Part shown: piece after piece, positions 18,170 to 26,993 of the stretch
Numbering within the stretch: position 1 is the stretch's first letter
Layout: every line of letters starts with the position of its first letter
Source of the DNA: an uncultured Oscillibacter sp.
GTDB lineage: Bacteria > Bacillota > Clostridia > Oscillospirales > Oscillospiraceae
DNA: 64,000 nt
NCBI GenBank assembly: GCA_947382875.1
Contig: CANDBG010000001.1
Span: 1-64,000 of the forward strand
Direction: 5' to 3'
The notes under the pieces: generated by a model
Told to the model about the DNA's origin: nothing
Seen by the model: the letters and a program-made list of their open reading frames with translations, nothing else
Database searches by the model: none
Position numbers and translations under genes: made by a program

Positions 18170-18910
18170 TCAGAACGTGCACTCATATAAGAACATTTCG
18201 GTTTCCTTCGGTTCTGCAAGCGCTTTGTCATAGGATGTATATACGGTTATGTTGGTAAAACCGGTGTCGCGCAGGAGGCGTTCCATTTCGCCGGGTTTAT
18301 AGAGATGCGTTTGAAAATCCATTTCCTCCCGCCGCAGACATTCCGGCCCGTCGTACAGCTCGTAGATTCCCGGCGAGAATTGAGTCTGGCTTTTTTCATC
18401 ATAATAATTCCTGCTTTTCAAAATCAAATCAAGCCCGTCTTTTGTTTTCACCGCGACGGAAGTTTTGTAATCGGAATCATCCGGGCGCCGGACTGCGACG
18501 GTATCCACCGCAAAAACAAACCTGCCGTTTTTCTTCAACAGGCATTTTATTTTCCGCAAAACAGCTTTGCAAAGCTCCATATCCGTGAAGAGCGATACAG
18601 ACCCGGAGGGTATGAAAATGTAATCAAACGGCTTTTCTGAAATGAAGTCCAATATATTTCCCTGGACAACCCTGGCATTTGGCGCTTTTCGCTTCAGCTC
18701 CGCGAGCATTTTCTCTGACAAATCCACTCCCGAAATCCGGAAGCCTCTTTCCAGAAACGGAATCAGAAAGCGTCCGCTGCCGCATAAGGGTTCCAAAATG
18801 GACATTCCCTTTTCCGCATAAGAAAGATAAAATTCCAATTCCTCCTGCGGCGCTTTTTCGTGTAGAATCTCATACATCGCGGCACAAAGACTGCCGTAGT
18901 GATTTTTCAT
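18170..18910 (-). CDS. Class I SAM-dependent methyltransferase
   Basis: This 246-residue cytosolic protein has the methyltransferase motif I EPLCGSGRFL, a motif II region GVDLSEKML, and the motif around VVQGNILDF, all typical of the Rossmann-type class. The stretch YGSLCAAMYEILHE at the start matches small Clostridia methyltransferases of unknown substrate. The start is uncertain: ATG codons also stand at 18928 and 18937, and none has a strong ribosome-binding site; 18910 gives the usual family N-terminus. It is divergent from the PIN/NYN-like gene. Nothing nearby names the substrate. Confidence 0.75.
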   Translation of the reverse strand: MKNHYGSLCAAMYEILHEKAPQEELEFYLSYAEKGMSILEPLCGSGRFLIPFLERGFRISGVDLSEKMLAELKRKAPNARVVQGNILDFISEKPFDYIFIPSGSVSLFTDMELCKAVLRKIKCLLKKNGRFVFAVDTVAVRRPDDSDYKTSVAVKTKDGLDLILKSRNYYDEKSQTQFSPGIYELYDGPECLRREEMDFQTHLYKPGEMERLLRDTGFTNITVYTSYDKALAEPKETEMFLYECTF

Positions 18911-19047
18911 TCGATTGTTTCCATCCATTCCGTCCATGCAGCAGGATTTCCCTTGTTTTTTCACGGCAAAAGTGCTATACTGTGCCCTGTTTGTACCTTT
19001 TCCCGAAAAGGCGCCGAAAATCACTCTTTACAAAGGAACCATTTCAC

Positions 19048-19605
19048 ATGAAAATGATCTTTCTCGTCGATGGCGACAACAATATCGGCACCGGTTTGAA
19101 GGGTGTCGACATGCTCTCCGAACAGGACACCGTTTTGATCTTCTACCAAAAGGGTCTGCCGCTGAACAAAATCCAAAAGCTGTGTGAAGGCTCCAAGGCC
19201 AGCGTGCAGTATATCGAAAGCGTACGGGGCGGCAAAAACTCCATTGACTTCCAAATCATCACCGAACTCGGCGTCCTGGTGGGACGCCGGGAAGCGGATT
19301 ATGCCTATGTCATCAGCCAGGACAAAGGCTATGCAGCGTCCATTGACGCCCTGCGGGTGCGCTACGCCAACGCCTTTCAGGAGGTGGGCCTGCGGCCTTC
19401 CATCGAGAGCTGCCTGCATCTGCCGTTTATCCTGAAAGCCGGAGACCGTCAGGCGCTGTGCAACGCGCTGGTGAAGGAATACGGGTCCGCCCATGGCTGT
19501 GCCATATACCATCACTTAAAGCAAATCTTCCAAACACCGGAACCCGCTCCTGGAGGTGAAAAGGCCGTCAAAATCACCCGGCGGCGCGGCGGGCGCAAGC
19601 CGTGA
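19048..19605 (+). CDS. PIN/NYN-like nuclease domain protein
   Basis: This 185-residue protein opens with MIFLVDGDNNIG; D8 and D10 sit at the tip of the first strand, as in NYN/PIN-like nucleases. GKNSIDFQIITELG and ADYAYVISQDKGY give the further acidic residues expected for metal binding. The C-terminus is basic (RRRGGRKP), which would suit RNA binding. Cleavage of RNA is inferred from the fold, not shown. ATG at 19048 follows AAAGGA ten bases upstream. It is divergent from the methyltransferase and convergent with the acetyltransferase gene, only four bases apart. Confidence 0.65.
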   Translation: MKMIFLVDGDNNIGTGLKGVDMLSEQDTVLIFYQKGLPLNKIQKLCEGSKASVQYIESVRGGKNSIDFQIITELGVLVGRREADYAYVISQDKGYAASIDALRVRYANAFQEVGLRPSIESCLHLPFILKAGDRQALCNALVKEYGSAHGCAIYHHLKQIFQTPEPAPGGEKAVKITRRRGGRKP

Positions 19606-19609
19606 GCGC

Positions 19610-20233
19610 TTACAGGGCGTCGATTAGGGACGCCAGGGCCTCGTAATAGCGGCCAATATGCAGGCCGTCGATGAAGCGGTGATTCAGCTCCATGGAAACA
19701 TGGAGCTTTTTCCGTCCATGCGTCTCCGTGTAGCGGCCCCATGCAATCCGGGGAACTGTGTCATCCGGGTCAAAATCGCGCTCGTTTGTCAGGGACGTGA
19801 TATCAAACCAGGGAACGCTGGAATAATAAATCAGATTGTTCGCCTCCGCGTCGGGAACCAGAAAAACCGTTTGGGCGCGGCTCCTGGCGCGGGCCGCCTC
19901 ACAGAAGGCTTGCAGCGAACCTTCCAGCGGCATCGTGACAATATGAAACAGGTCGCTGCCGGGATGAAGATCTGTAAAGCTGGGGTTCCGCTGGTCCAGC
20001 AAAATCACGTTGCCGTGGTCGAGGGCATAGCGGAAGTTCTCCACCTGGTTCACCGCCTGGGTGCTGAGGTAAACGAGGGCGTAATAAAACGACAAACCCT
20101 GCGCTTTTACGCAGCGGTACAAATTGGTAACGTCCACGGGGAAGGTTACGCTGAAAAACGGATTTGACCGGGCGCTGAAATGTTCGTACGCCTCCCGGCG
20201 GGGCCATGTGGCCAAGTCAATTTCTTGCGGCAT
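19610..20233 (-). CDS. CatA-like acetyltransferase
   Basis: This 207-residue protein belongs to the chloramphenicol acetyltransferase fold (PF00302). The N-terminus has FFSVTFPVDVT and GLSFYYALVY, and the active-site motif reads NHRFIDG with H185 and D189. In classical enzymes this motif is HHxxxDG, so the first histidine is replaced by asparagine while the catalytic second one is kept. Many such proteins in gut Firmicutes are chromosomal and may act on other alcohols or thiols, so drug resistance is not implied. A GAAAGGAG site precedes the start. Confidence 0.75.
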   Translation of the reverse strand: MPQEIDLATWPRREAYEHFSARSNPFFSVTFPVDVTNLYRCVKAQGLSFYYALVYLSTQAVNQVENFRYALDHGNVILLDQRNPSFTDLHPGSDLFHIVTMPLEGSLQAFCEAARARSRAQTVFLVPDAEANNLIYYSSVPWFDITSLTNERDFDPDDTVPRIAWGRYTETHGRKKLHVSMELNHRFIDGLHIGRYYEALASLIDAL

Positions 20234-20357
20234 CTGGTTTCTCCTTTCGCTGCTGGCTGGATAATTTTAGTATAGCAAACTTGTCAGAAATTGCAATGAT
20301 TTTCTTTCACTTTTCTTCCGGCTTGTCCCTCCGCGGCGAACGGAGGTCTCCGTCGTT

Positions 20358-20387
20358 TTAACGAAACTTCCGACAGGGACTTATAAT
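20358..20387 (+). promoter_or_regulatory. Promoter of the small membrane protein
   Basis: TTAACG (20358-20363), 18 bases, then a perfect TATAAT (20382-20387). Confidence 0.5.
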
Positions 20388-20420
20388 AGACTACCCGATT
20401 TGGAAAGGAAGATATTCTCT

Positions 20421-20741
20421 ATGGCTGCTTATTCTGTCTTTTTATTTGTGCTTGCAGTTCTTTTCTTTGGTCTCGCGGCCGCGGCTTATCGGGGAAAGAT
20501 TCATTTGATCCATGAGCGTCATTCGCCGCACGCGAAAGAATTCGATAAGAAAAAATACGATAAAATGTTCTCAAAAGGACTGTTCATCCTGGCAATTTCC
20601 CTGGTTTTCAGCGGGATTGCCGCGTTCTTTGGCGCAAACGTACCGGCGGCGATTCTGTCCATCGTTATATTATTTGCCGGCGTGGTTCTGGCATCCCTCG
20701 CGATTGCGAACGTGCAGAAGGAATTTCACGGCGGGTTCTGA
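20421..20741 (+). CDS. Small conserved membrane protein
   Basis: This 106-residue protein has three hydrophobic segments (about 5-23, 50-68 and 74-95) with a charged loop containing GKIHLIHERH between the first and second. The layout resembles the DUF3784-like small membrane proteins common in Clostridia, but I cannot assign a function. ATG at 20421 is nine bases after AAAGGAAG. It has its own promoter upstream and the leucine T-box unit begins shortly after its stop, so it stands alone. Confidence 0.65.
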   Translation: MAAYSVFLFVLAVLFFGLAAAAYRGKIHLIHERHSPHAKEFDKKKYDKMFSKGLFILAISLVFSGIAAFFGANVPAAILSIVILFAGVVLASLAIANVQKEFHGGF

Positions 20742-20775
20742 AATCCAAAAGGAAACTGCAATTCGTAAACGGCTC

Positions 20776-20804
20776 TTGACAAATCCCGGTTTTATCCGTA
20801 AAAT
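20776..20804 (+). promoter_or_regulatory. Promoter of the leucine T-box operon
   Basis: TTGACA (20776-20781), 17 bases, TAAAAT (20799-20804). Transcription should start near 20811. Confidence 0.75.
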
Positions 20805-20810
20805 GAGTGC

Positions 20811-21060
20811 GGTAAAGACGATGAAGGGAAAAAGACGGGGCCTCTCCTGCCTTCAGAGAGCCGGCGGACGCTGCGAGCCGGTGGAGGAACCCTGTGCATG
20901 ACTGGTCCCGGAGTCCCCGCGCCCGACGCGTTTGCATAGGGGCGGGCGAATGGCCCCGTTAGAGGCCGTGAGGGCCGCCGTGCAGACACGACGGCTGAAC
21001 AGGGTGGTACCGCGTGCCGTCAAGCGCGCCCCTGGCCTTTTTACAGGCTGGGGGCGTTTT
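20811..21060 (+). promoter_or_regulatory. T-box riboswitch, leucine type
   Basis: The T-box core AGGGTGGTACCGCG lies at 21001-21014. Upstream, the AGAGAGCCGG and GCTGCGAGCCGG blocks mark the far end of stem I. The specifier appears to be CTG (Leu) at 20902-20904, followed by GTCCCGGAG; the methionine leader at 37.1 kb has ATG in the matching place, which supports this reading. The terminator stem is CGCCCCTGGCC (21027-21037) with GGCTGGGGGCG (21046-21056) and a T run. Uncharged tRNA-Leu should favour the antiterminator and allow expression of the DUF2500-like gene and leuS. This fills the 341-base gap after the previous gene. Confidence 0.9.
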
Positions 21061-21082
21061 CGTTTCGGGGGAGGAACGCACC

Positions 21083-21685
21083 GTGAAAAGCCTGCTTCGT
21101 ATGCTTCTCCATCTGCTGGGATGGGTTCTTTTATGGGGCCTTGCAATTGCGATTTCCCTGTTTGTGATTCACGCGGGGGTGGACGCGCTGTTTTCCTGCC
21201 CGGCGTTCCGGCGGTTCGCCCAAATACCGGGAATTCGTTTCCTGGTGGAACTGACGTTAAACCTTGGCGGCTGCTGCTTGTATCTTGGCGTATGGGGCGT
21301 TCTCACCAAGGCCCTCGGTGCATTGGTCAGCCAGGAGAAACCCGCAGCGGCAAGCCCGGGCGTACGGCGGGAACCTCCCGCCCCTGAACCGATGCAGACC
21401 GTTTATGCCACGGTATCGGGAAAGCGCCGGAAAACCAAGCAGCGGCCCCGGAGCCGTCCGGAATTTTATTTTCATGCGGGCTTTCGCCTGGCGGACGGCA
21501 AGGAACTCTGGTTTCGGATTGACGAGCCGGAGTACCGCCGTTTGTCCGAAGGACGTTCCGGACAGCTTGCGTACCAGGGCGCGTCTTACCGCTCGTTCCA
21601 GGCCGACGGCGAAGGCCGTTCCGGCGGACGGCAAACGAGGCGGTTTGCCTCAAACGATGAAAAGCACAATTTACCATTACGATAA
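21083..21685 (+). CDS. DUF2500-like membrane protein in the leuS operon
   Basis: This 200-residue protein starts at GTG 21083, with GGGGGAGG just upstream. Two membrane segments occupy about residues 5-27 and 48-75. After a basic linker (KRRKTKQRPRSR), the soluble end has FRLADGKELWFRIDEPEYRR and GQLAYQGASYRSFQ, matching the small beta-rich DUF2500 fold. It lies between the leucine T-box and leuS, so its expression should rise when charged leucine tRNA is short. Why it would need this control is not known; the position may simply reflect promoter sharing. Confidence 0.7.
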   Translation: MKSLLRMLLHLLGWVLLWGLAIAISLFVIHAGVDALFSCPAFRRFAQIPGIRFLVELTLNLGGCCLYLGVWGVLTKALGALVSQEKPAAASPGVRREPPAPEPMQTVYATVSGKRRKTKQRPRSRPEFYFHAGFRLADGKELWFRIDEPEYRRLSEGRSGQLAYQGASYRSFQADGEGRSGGRQTRRFASNDEKHNLPLR

Positions 21686-21697
21686 AGGAGAGACGAA

Positions 21698-24118
21698 ATG
21701 AAATACGATTTTACCAGCATTGAGCAGAAATGGCAGCAGAAATGGCTTGAGGAAAAGCCGTTTGCTGCGGTCAACGGGGACAAGAGCCGCGAAAAATTCT
21801 TCGGACTCATCGAATTCCCTTACCCTTCCGCCCAGGGCCTTCATGTAGGACACGCCCGGCCCTTCACCGCCATGGACATCATCTGCCGCAAGAAGCGGAT
21901 GCAGGGGTATAATGTTCTGTTCCCCATCGGCTACGACGCCTTCGGCCTGCCTACGGAAAACTATGCCGTGAAAAACCACATCCATCCCGCCAAGGTGACG
22001 CATGACAATGTTTCGAACTTCCGCAAACAGCTCCATATGCTGGGCTACTCCTTCGACTGGGATCGGGAGGTCAACACCACCGACCCCGGCTATTACAAGT
22101 GGACGCAGTGGATTTTCCTTCAGCTCTTCAAGAAGGGCTTGGCTTACAAGGCGTCCATGCCGGTCAACTGGTGTACCAGCTGTAAAATCGTGCTGGCAAA
22201 CGAGGAGGTTGTGGAGGGCGTCTGCGAACGCTGCGGCGGCGAGGTTATCCGGAAGGAAAAATCCCAGTGGATGCTGGCGATTACCAAGTATGCCGACCGC
22301 CTCATTGACGACCTGGACGACGTGGATTTCATCAACCGGGTCAAAATCCAGCAGCGCAACTGGATTGGACGTTCCGAGGGCTGTGAGCTGACCTTCCAGA
22401 CCAACACGGAGGATACGATCAGCGTTTACACGACCCGGGCCGATACGCTGTTTGGCGTGTCGTACGTGGTTATTTCTCCGGAGCACCCGCTGTTGGAGAA
22501 GTGGAAAGGCCGGATCGGAAACTGGGAGGCCGTGGCGGCGTATCAGGCGGAGGCGGCCCGGAAGTCCGACTTCGAGCGCGGCGAGCTGAACAAGGAGAAA
22601 ACCGGCGTTCGGCTGGACGGCATCGAGGTAATCAACCCGGTTACAAACGAAGCGGTCCCGATGTTCGTCTCGGACTACGTGCTGATGGGTTACGGAACAG
22701 GCATTGTCATGGGCGTGCCGGGCCACGATCAGCGCGACTGGGATTTTGCGACCAAGTTTGGCCTGCCGATTATTCCTGTTGTGGAGGGCGGCGATATCTC
22801 CAAATGCGCCTACACCGCCAAGGACGACGGTATTATGATCAACTCCGGCTTCATGAACGGCATGACCGTCAAGGAAGCCATTCCCGCGATGAAGGAGTAT
22901 GCGGTAGAGCATGGTTTTGGCGTGAAGAAGACGAACTTCAAGCTCCGGGACTGGGTTTTCAGCCGTCAGCGTTATTGGGGCGAGCCGATTCCTCTGGTGA
23001 ACTGTGAGAAATGCGGCTGGATACCTCTGCCGGAGGACCAGCTCCCGCTGCTGCTGCCAGAGGTGGAGAGCTATGAGGTGACGGACACCGGCGAGAGCCC
23101 TCTGGCGAAGATGACCGACTGGGTGAACACGACGTGTCCCTGCTGCGGCGGCCCCGCCCAGCGTGAGACGGATACCATGCCGCAGTGGGCGGGTTCGTCG
23201 TGGTACTTCCTGCGCTATATGGACCCGCATAATGAGAATGCGCTGGCGTCGAAAGAGGCCATGGATTACTGGTCTCCCGTGGACTGGTACAATGGCGGCA
23301 TGGAGCACACAACCCTGCATTTGCTGTACAGCCGTTTCTGGCATAAGTTCCTGTATGATATCGGCGTCGTACCCACGAAGGAGCCCTATGCCAAACGCAC
23401 CAGTCATGGTATGATTCTGGGCGAGGGCGGCGAAAAGATGTCCAAGTCCAGAGGCAATGTCGTGAATCCGAATGATATTGTTGAGCAGTACGGCGCGGAC
23501 ACCATGCGGCTGTATATCATGTTTATTGGCGACTTTGAGAAGGCCGCCACCTGGTCTAATGACGCCGTGAAGGGTTCCAAGCGGTTCCTGGACCGCGTAT
23601 GGAATCTGGCGGAGCAGGTAAAGGAAGGGGATGTGTCTCCGGCCAATGAGACGATAATCCATCGTACGGTGAAGAAGGTAACGGAGGACGTTGACAGCCT
23701 GAAGATGAACACCGCAATTGCCGCCCTCATGACGATGGTGAACGAGTTCTCGGCCAACGGCTGCACCAAGGGCGATCTGCGGTATTTGCTGCTGCTGTTG
23801 AGCCCCTTTGCGCCGCACATTGTTGAGGAACTATGGGAACGTCTGGGATACGCCGCGGAGACGGGCAGGATGGCCTGTCAATGCGATTGGCCTGCGTTTG
23901 ATGAGAGCAAAACAGTTGCCGCTGCGCTGGATTTTGCCGTTCAGGTGAACGGCAAGCTCAAGGCTACGGTAACGATGCCGGTGGACAGCGGGGAAGCGGC
24001 GGTTGTGGAGGCTGCGCTGACGGTAGAGAAAGTGCAGAAAGCGACAGCAGGCATGCAGATCGCTAAGACGATTTTTGTAAAAAACCGGCTGGTGAATTTG
24101 ATTGTAAAGCCGCAGTAA
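21698..24118 (+). CDS. leuS: Leucyl-tRNA synthetase
   Basis: This 806-residue class Ia synthetase charges tRNA-Leu. The ATP-binding HIGH motif is HVGH at residues 49-52 and KMSKS begins at K580. The editing domain lies between them, with the TTRADT block and [13 protein letters not shown]. Zinc-type cysteine pairs CTSC/CERC lie near residues 160-180, and CEKC/CPCC further on. Length is normal for bacterial LeuRS. ATG at 21698 follows AAAGGAGAG. Expression is controlled by the upstream T-box; a terminator follows at 24130. Confidence 0.97.
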   Translation: MKYDFTSIEQKWQQKWLEEKPFAAVNGDKSREKFFGLIEFPYPSAQGLHVGHARPFTAMDIICRKKRMQGYNVLFPIGYDAFGLPTENYAVKNHIHPAKVTHDNVSNFRKQLHMLGYSFDWDREVNTTDPGYYKWTQWIFLQLFKKGLAYKASMPVNWCTSCKIVLANEEVVEGVCERCGGEVIRKEKSQWMLAITKYADRLIDDLDDVDFINRVKIQQRNWIGRSEGCELTFQTNTEDTISVYTTRADTLFGVSYVVISPEHPLLEKWKGRIGNWEAVAAYQAEAARKSDFERGELNKEKTGVRLDGIEVINPVTNEAVPMFVSDYVLMGYGTGIVMGVPGHDQRDWDFATKFGLPIIPVVEGGDISKCAYTAKDDGIMINSGFMNGMTVKEAIPAMKEYAVEHGFGVKKTNFKLRDWVFSRQRYWGEPIPLVNCEKCGWIPLPEDQLPLLLPEVESYEVTDTGESPLAKMTDWVNTTCPCCGGPAQRETDTMPQWAGSSWYFLRYMDPHNENALASKEAMDYWSPVDWYNGGMEHTTLHLLYSRFWHKFLYDIGVVPTKEPYAKRTSHGMILGEGGEKMSKSRGNVVNPNDIVEQYGADTMRLYIMFIGDFEKAATWSNDAVKGSKRFLDRVWNLAEQVKEGDVSPANETIIHRTVKKVTEDVDSLKMNTAIAALMTMVNEFSANGCTKGDLRYLLLLLSPFAPHIVEELWERLGYAAETGRMACQCDWPAFDESKTVAAALDFAVQVNGKLKATVTMPVDSGEAAVVEAALTVEKVQKATAGMQIAKTIFVKNRLVNLIVKPQ

Positions 24119-24129
24119 GCGGAGGGAAT

Positions 24130-24158
24130 GGGACGCGGCAGGAAGCCGCGTCCCGTTT
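24130..24158 (+). terminator. Terminator after leuS
   Basis: GGGACGCGGC pairs with GCCGCGTCCC around a 5-base loop, followed by GTTTG. Confidence 0.75.
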
Positions 24159-24216
24159 GCTGACAGGGACATTGGAGAGGGTTTAGAAAAAAATTTTGGA
24201 AATGCGAAAAAAAACC

Positions 24217-24245
24217 TTGCATTTCTGTGGAAGGTGTGCTAATAT
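24217..24245 (+). promoter_or_regulatory. Promoter of the tRNA-Arg gene
   Basis: TTGCAT (24217-24222), 17 bases, TAATAT (24240-24245), about 40 bases upstream of the mature tRNA. Confidence 0.55.
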
Positions 24246-24285
24246 TAAGAAGCTGTTTCGAGCAGTCGGCATTCCATTATAATGT

Positions 24286-24363
24286 GCGCCCTTAGCTCAG
24301 CCCGGATAGAGCGTCTGGCTACGGACCAGAAGGCCGGGGGTTCGAATCCCTCAGGGCGTACCA
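24286..24363 (+). tRNA. tRNA-Arg (anticodon ACG), CCA encoded
   Basis: The 78-base cloverleaf has acceptor GCGCCCT/AGGGCGT, D-arm GCTC/GAGC, anticodon arm TCTGG-CTACGGA-CCAGA with ACG at 34-36, and T-arm GGGGG-TTCGAAT-CCCTC. The 3' CCA is encoded. Its last 41 bases are repeated, with three changes, at 29931-29971, so this gene is the integration target of the island that follows. Confidence 0.95.
24323..24363 (+). repeat. Left attachment-like repeat (tRNA 3' end)
   Basis: Begins GGACCAGAAGGCCGG and ends GCGTACCA. This copy preserves the full T-arm and acceptor, so the tRNA remains functional. Confidence 0.7.
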
Positions 24364-24402
24364 AAACCACTGAAATTCAACGAATTTCGGTGGTTTTGCT
24401 TT
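24363..24402 (+). terminator. Terminator after tRNA-Arg
   Basis: AAAACCACTGAAATT pairs with GAATTTCGGTGGTTTT, giving a long stem just after CCA, followed by a T-rich stretch. Confidence 0.8.
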
Positions 24403-24420
24403 GTTCTATGTGCTTTTTCT

Positions 24421-24588
24421 GTGGAATTGATTTTCGGCTATCTGTTCGATATGTGCCGTGACCTGTACAGGAACTTGGAGCGGTTAGGGCTGGATAACAT
24501 TAGAGAGAAAGCTGGCTGCCGCATTTTCGACCTGCTTTTGTACAGAAAATGTGTGGCTTTACGGCGTAACAAACTTGTGTGTGGATGA
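24421..24588 (+). pseudogene. Possible 3' fragment of an unknown gene
   Basis: An open frame reads from about 24421 to a TGA at 24586-24588. It includes FGYLFDMCRDLYRNLERL and ends RRNKLVCG. Composition looks protein-like, but there is no ribosome-binding site and the frame runs back into the tRNA terminator, so it may be the tail of a gene lost at the island's edge. I do not recognise the family. The rest of the gene-free stretch 24589-24737 contains two hairpins and nothing else I can identify. Confidence 0.3.
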
Positions 24589-24607
24589 GATGCAGATTCA
24601 AAAATTA

Positions 24608-24644
24608 AGCCCAAGATACAAATAAATTTTGTGTCTTGGGCTTG
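24608..24644 (-). terminator. Terminator of the McrBC-like operon
   Basis: A 16-pair stem of AAGCCCAAGATACAAA with TTTGTGTCTTGGGCTT; on the minus strand it is followed by TTAATTTTT. It lies about 95 bases past the nuclease stop. Confidence 0.7.
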
Positions 24645-24670
24645 ATATTTGGGGGTCTTAAGTCGTGGAA

Positions 24671-24705
24671 TTGAATCTGCTCCAGCTCCACCCATTAGAG
24701 CAGAT
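24671..24705. repeat. Perfect 10-bp inverted repeat
   Basis: GAATCTGCTC and GAGCAGATTC are separated by about 15 bases between the nuclease stop and the operon terminator. Role unknown. Confidence 0.5.
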
Positions 24706-24737
24706 TCAGGACGCTGTCCGGTCTTGAATGTCATGCA

Positions 24738-26981
24738 TTATTGCAAATGTACTTTCCGCTGCTTTAGTCTTGCACAAATTTTACGTCGGCTTTTGCGGTT
24801 TAAAATTACATTATTATCCAAATCAGCCTTGGATTTATGGGGCAGCAAATCCTGTACTGTGACATAACCGGCGGCAGTCAACTGCAGTTCTATTTTCTTG
24901 TCCAGGTTTAATTCGGACAGAGCAATTGCGGCAATGTCCACCTCTTTTTTCTGTGAGATTTTCTTTCTCACAGCCTTTTTGTCAGAGTTATCCCTCTCCG
25001 AATGTGATTGGAGCGTATTTTTTTCGGACGGATATTTATAAATCGTTTGCGCGGCATTCTCTGGCTGACAAAGTGGCTCCGGAGGTACAGCTTCTGCGTC
25101 TGCCTGGATTTCTGGCAATGGAAGCTCCACAAATTTTTGCGGATTCTCTGTAACATACCGTCCGACGGTGTTCCTGAGCAATGCCTCGTGCAATTCCAGG
25201 TTGTTTACATCGTTTTCCGTCAGGGTCACAATATCTGCTCTTGGCGTTATGGGCTGAGACAGTTCATAATCATAGATATTTGTATGGGAATCCCATAGCA
25301 GATCGGATTGTCCGTTAAAGATACACATGCCGATGATCTGATCGTTCTTTGACACGGGGGCAATCGAAAACAAATATTTATATGCCAGTTCCGCAACCTC
25401 TTGGCTCTTTACAGTTTTCAATTGGCTGAACTTCGCATCCGCAATCAAATATTTCACAGAAGCGCCTTTCGGGTATTCATATTTAATCAGAAAGTCCGGT
25501 GTATAGTATCTTCCTCTATAAGATATGCCGTCTCCCGATTTGGGATATGAAATGGAGGTATTACGGTATAATCCAATCCCACTGACTGCATAACGATCTG
25601 TATTGTAAATAACCGGTTGATAGTACAGTGTTGCCTTACAAGAGTCGCTCTGGAAGACAAAGCAGTTATCGCAATCGGTGCTTTCATAATATTTGCCTGG
25701 CGATGGATACATGATCTTCTCGCTGGTGGTCATAGTGTACCCCATACCGCTGAAATAGTTAATGAGCTTTGCCAGCACATAGACCTCGTACAGGGTACTG
25801 ATTTTAATGAACGACAGCATAAAACGCTCTTCGTCTATGGTGAATACGCCCTTGGAAAACCATGCGGCCGCGCAATCGTAGATTTGATGGTATTGCGGGA
25901 TGGACCGGAACATAGGGGTAAAGCGGGGGAGGACAGAGCAAGCTGCCGTTTTGATTGGCAATATCTCCGCATATAAATAATACAGGGAAGTATATTTACG
26001 CTGGATCCGCCGTACATCCTGAAGTAAAAGTCTTACAGATTCCGCAGTCCTTGCGTAAATAAAGTACGAGGAAGTGATATAATCATCCGTTTCCATCGGT
26101 TTCTGCGGTATACTGTCCGAGATGCGGGAAAGCTCCTGCTGTACGCGCTTCACTTCATGCAGCAGATGCAAAAGGAAGCCTAACACAACACGATTTTCAT
26201 AAATATCAAACGATTTCCGGTTGTTTGTCACCAGAGTTTTGTTCGGCTGGTATCGGTAGTTCCTAATCTTGATTCCGGAAGAATGCTGGATTTTTTGCAG
26301 TTCCTCCGGATGCTGGACTATGTACTGCAAAGTATTTCTTGAGACAAACTGGAGCTTTTCAAAATGATCAATCCGTTCTTCGGGGACTGTGGAAAACCGG
26401 CTGTTTATTTTAAAATACCGGTAATTTTCCTCATAAACCGCGGAAATCTGCTCCAACAGCAAGATATGCGCCTCCAGCGTTTTTTGCGCGGCGTTCTTCA
26501 ATCCGGACATGCCCCTGGGAAGAACTTTCCTGCTGTTCAGAAGGTCGGAATTCTGCTTGTAAACATATTCCGTCATGCGAAGTACAGAGTCATTCTGCCG
26601 GCCCTTCCTCACCAAGACTTGTATGTATTCGGTTTCCTGAACAAAGTGCGTTCCTTGTGCATCGTCAAAAATCAGCGTGATTTGGGAAAAGCCGTAGCAT
26701 TCTTTAAAAATTCTCTGCCCGAATGAAGGATCCTGGAAAACAATCATTCCGCTGTCTGAGGAATAATTAATCTGGATGTTTGAGCCGTTCAGCAGGAACA
26801 CCAGATTATGGATGTCCCCGTTTGCATTGACAAGCTGCGCACGGTATTTATAATCGTTAAATACATAAGCTGAAGCTGTATTGGCTATATCAAGGATCGA
26901 ATTGGCCAGCTGGTGCTGCTGCAAAACAAGCTCCTGTGGTTCGTGGTTTTCCGGCAGCAGCCGCAAGATGAACTCATCCAT
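24738..26981 (-). CDS. McrC-like DUF2357 nuclease with helix-hairpin-helix tail
   Basis: This 747-residue protein has an N-terminal DUF2357-type region, with DIYENRVVLGFL as its typical ENR block. It is followed by a PD-(D/E)xK nuclease core: D496 in YTPDFL, then D515 and K517 in LIADAKFS. A charged linker leads to residues 690-747, where ELNLDKKIELQLTAAGYVTV and DLL resemble the helix-hairpin-helix of the RNA polymerase alpha C-terminal domain. The McrC-type nuclease should act with the McrB-like ATPase upstream, whose stop is adjacent. The ATG at 26981 is preferred because GGAGG lies between it and the in-frame ATG at 26993. Cleavage of foreign nucleic acid is inferred. Confidence 0.75.
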   Translation of the reverse strand: MDEFILRLLPENHEPQELVLQQHQLANSILDIANTASAYVFNDYKYRAQLVNANGDIHNLVFLLNGSNIQINYSSDSGMIVFQDPSFGQRIFKECYGFSQITLIFDDAQGTHFVQETEYIQVLVRKGRQNDSVLRMTEYVYKQNSDLLNSRKVLPRGMSGLKNAAQKTLEAHILLLEQISAVYEENYRYFKINSRFSTVPEERIDHFEKLQFVSRNTLQYIVQHPEELQKIQHSSGIKIRNYRYQPNKTLVTNNRKSFDIYENRVVLGFLLHLLHEVKRVQQELSRISDSIPQKPMETDDYITSSYFIYARTAESVRLLLQDVRRIQRKYTSLYYLYAEILPIKTAACSVLPRFTPMFRSIPQYHQIYDCAAAWFSKGVFTIDEERFMLSFIKISTLYEVYVLAKLINYFSGMGYTMTTSEKIMYPSPGKYYESTDCDNCFVFQSDSCKATLYYQPVIYNTDRYAVSGIGLYRNTSISYPKSGDGISYRGRYYTPDFLIKYEYPKGASVKYLIADAKFSQLKTVKSQEVAELAYKYLFSIAPVSKNDQIIGMCIFNGQSDLLWDSHTNIYDYELSQPITPRADIVTLTENDVNNLELHEALLRNTVGRYVTENPQKFVELPLPEIQADAEAVPPEPLCQPENAAQTIYKYPSEKNTLQSHSERDNSDKKAVRKKISQKKEVDIAAIALSELNLDKKIELQLTAAGYVTVQDLLPHKSKADLDNNVILNRKSRRKICARLKQRKVHLQ

Positions 26982-26993
26982 GCGCACCTCCAT

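Noticed and set aside
19610..20233. Calling this an acquired chloramphenicol resistance gene
   Set aside because: The active-site motif is altered, the composition matches the surroundings and there is no mobile element next to it.
21677..23818. A 713-codon open frame antisense to leuS
   Set aside because: It is a shadow of a GC-rich gene. LeuRS motifs are complete on the plus strand and the antisense product is rich in arginine, histidine and valine with no recognisable domain.
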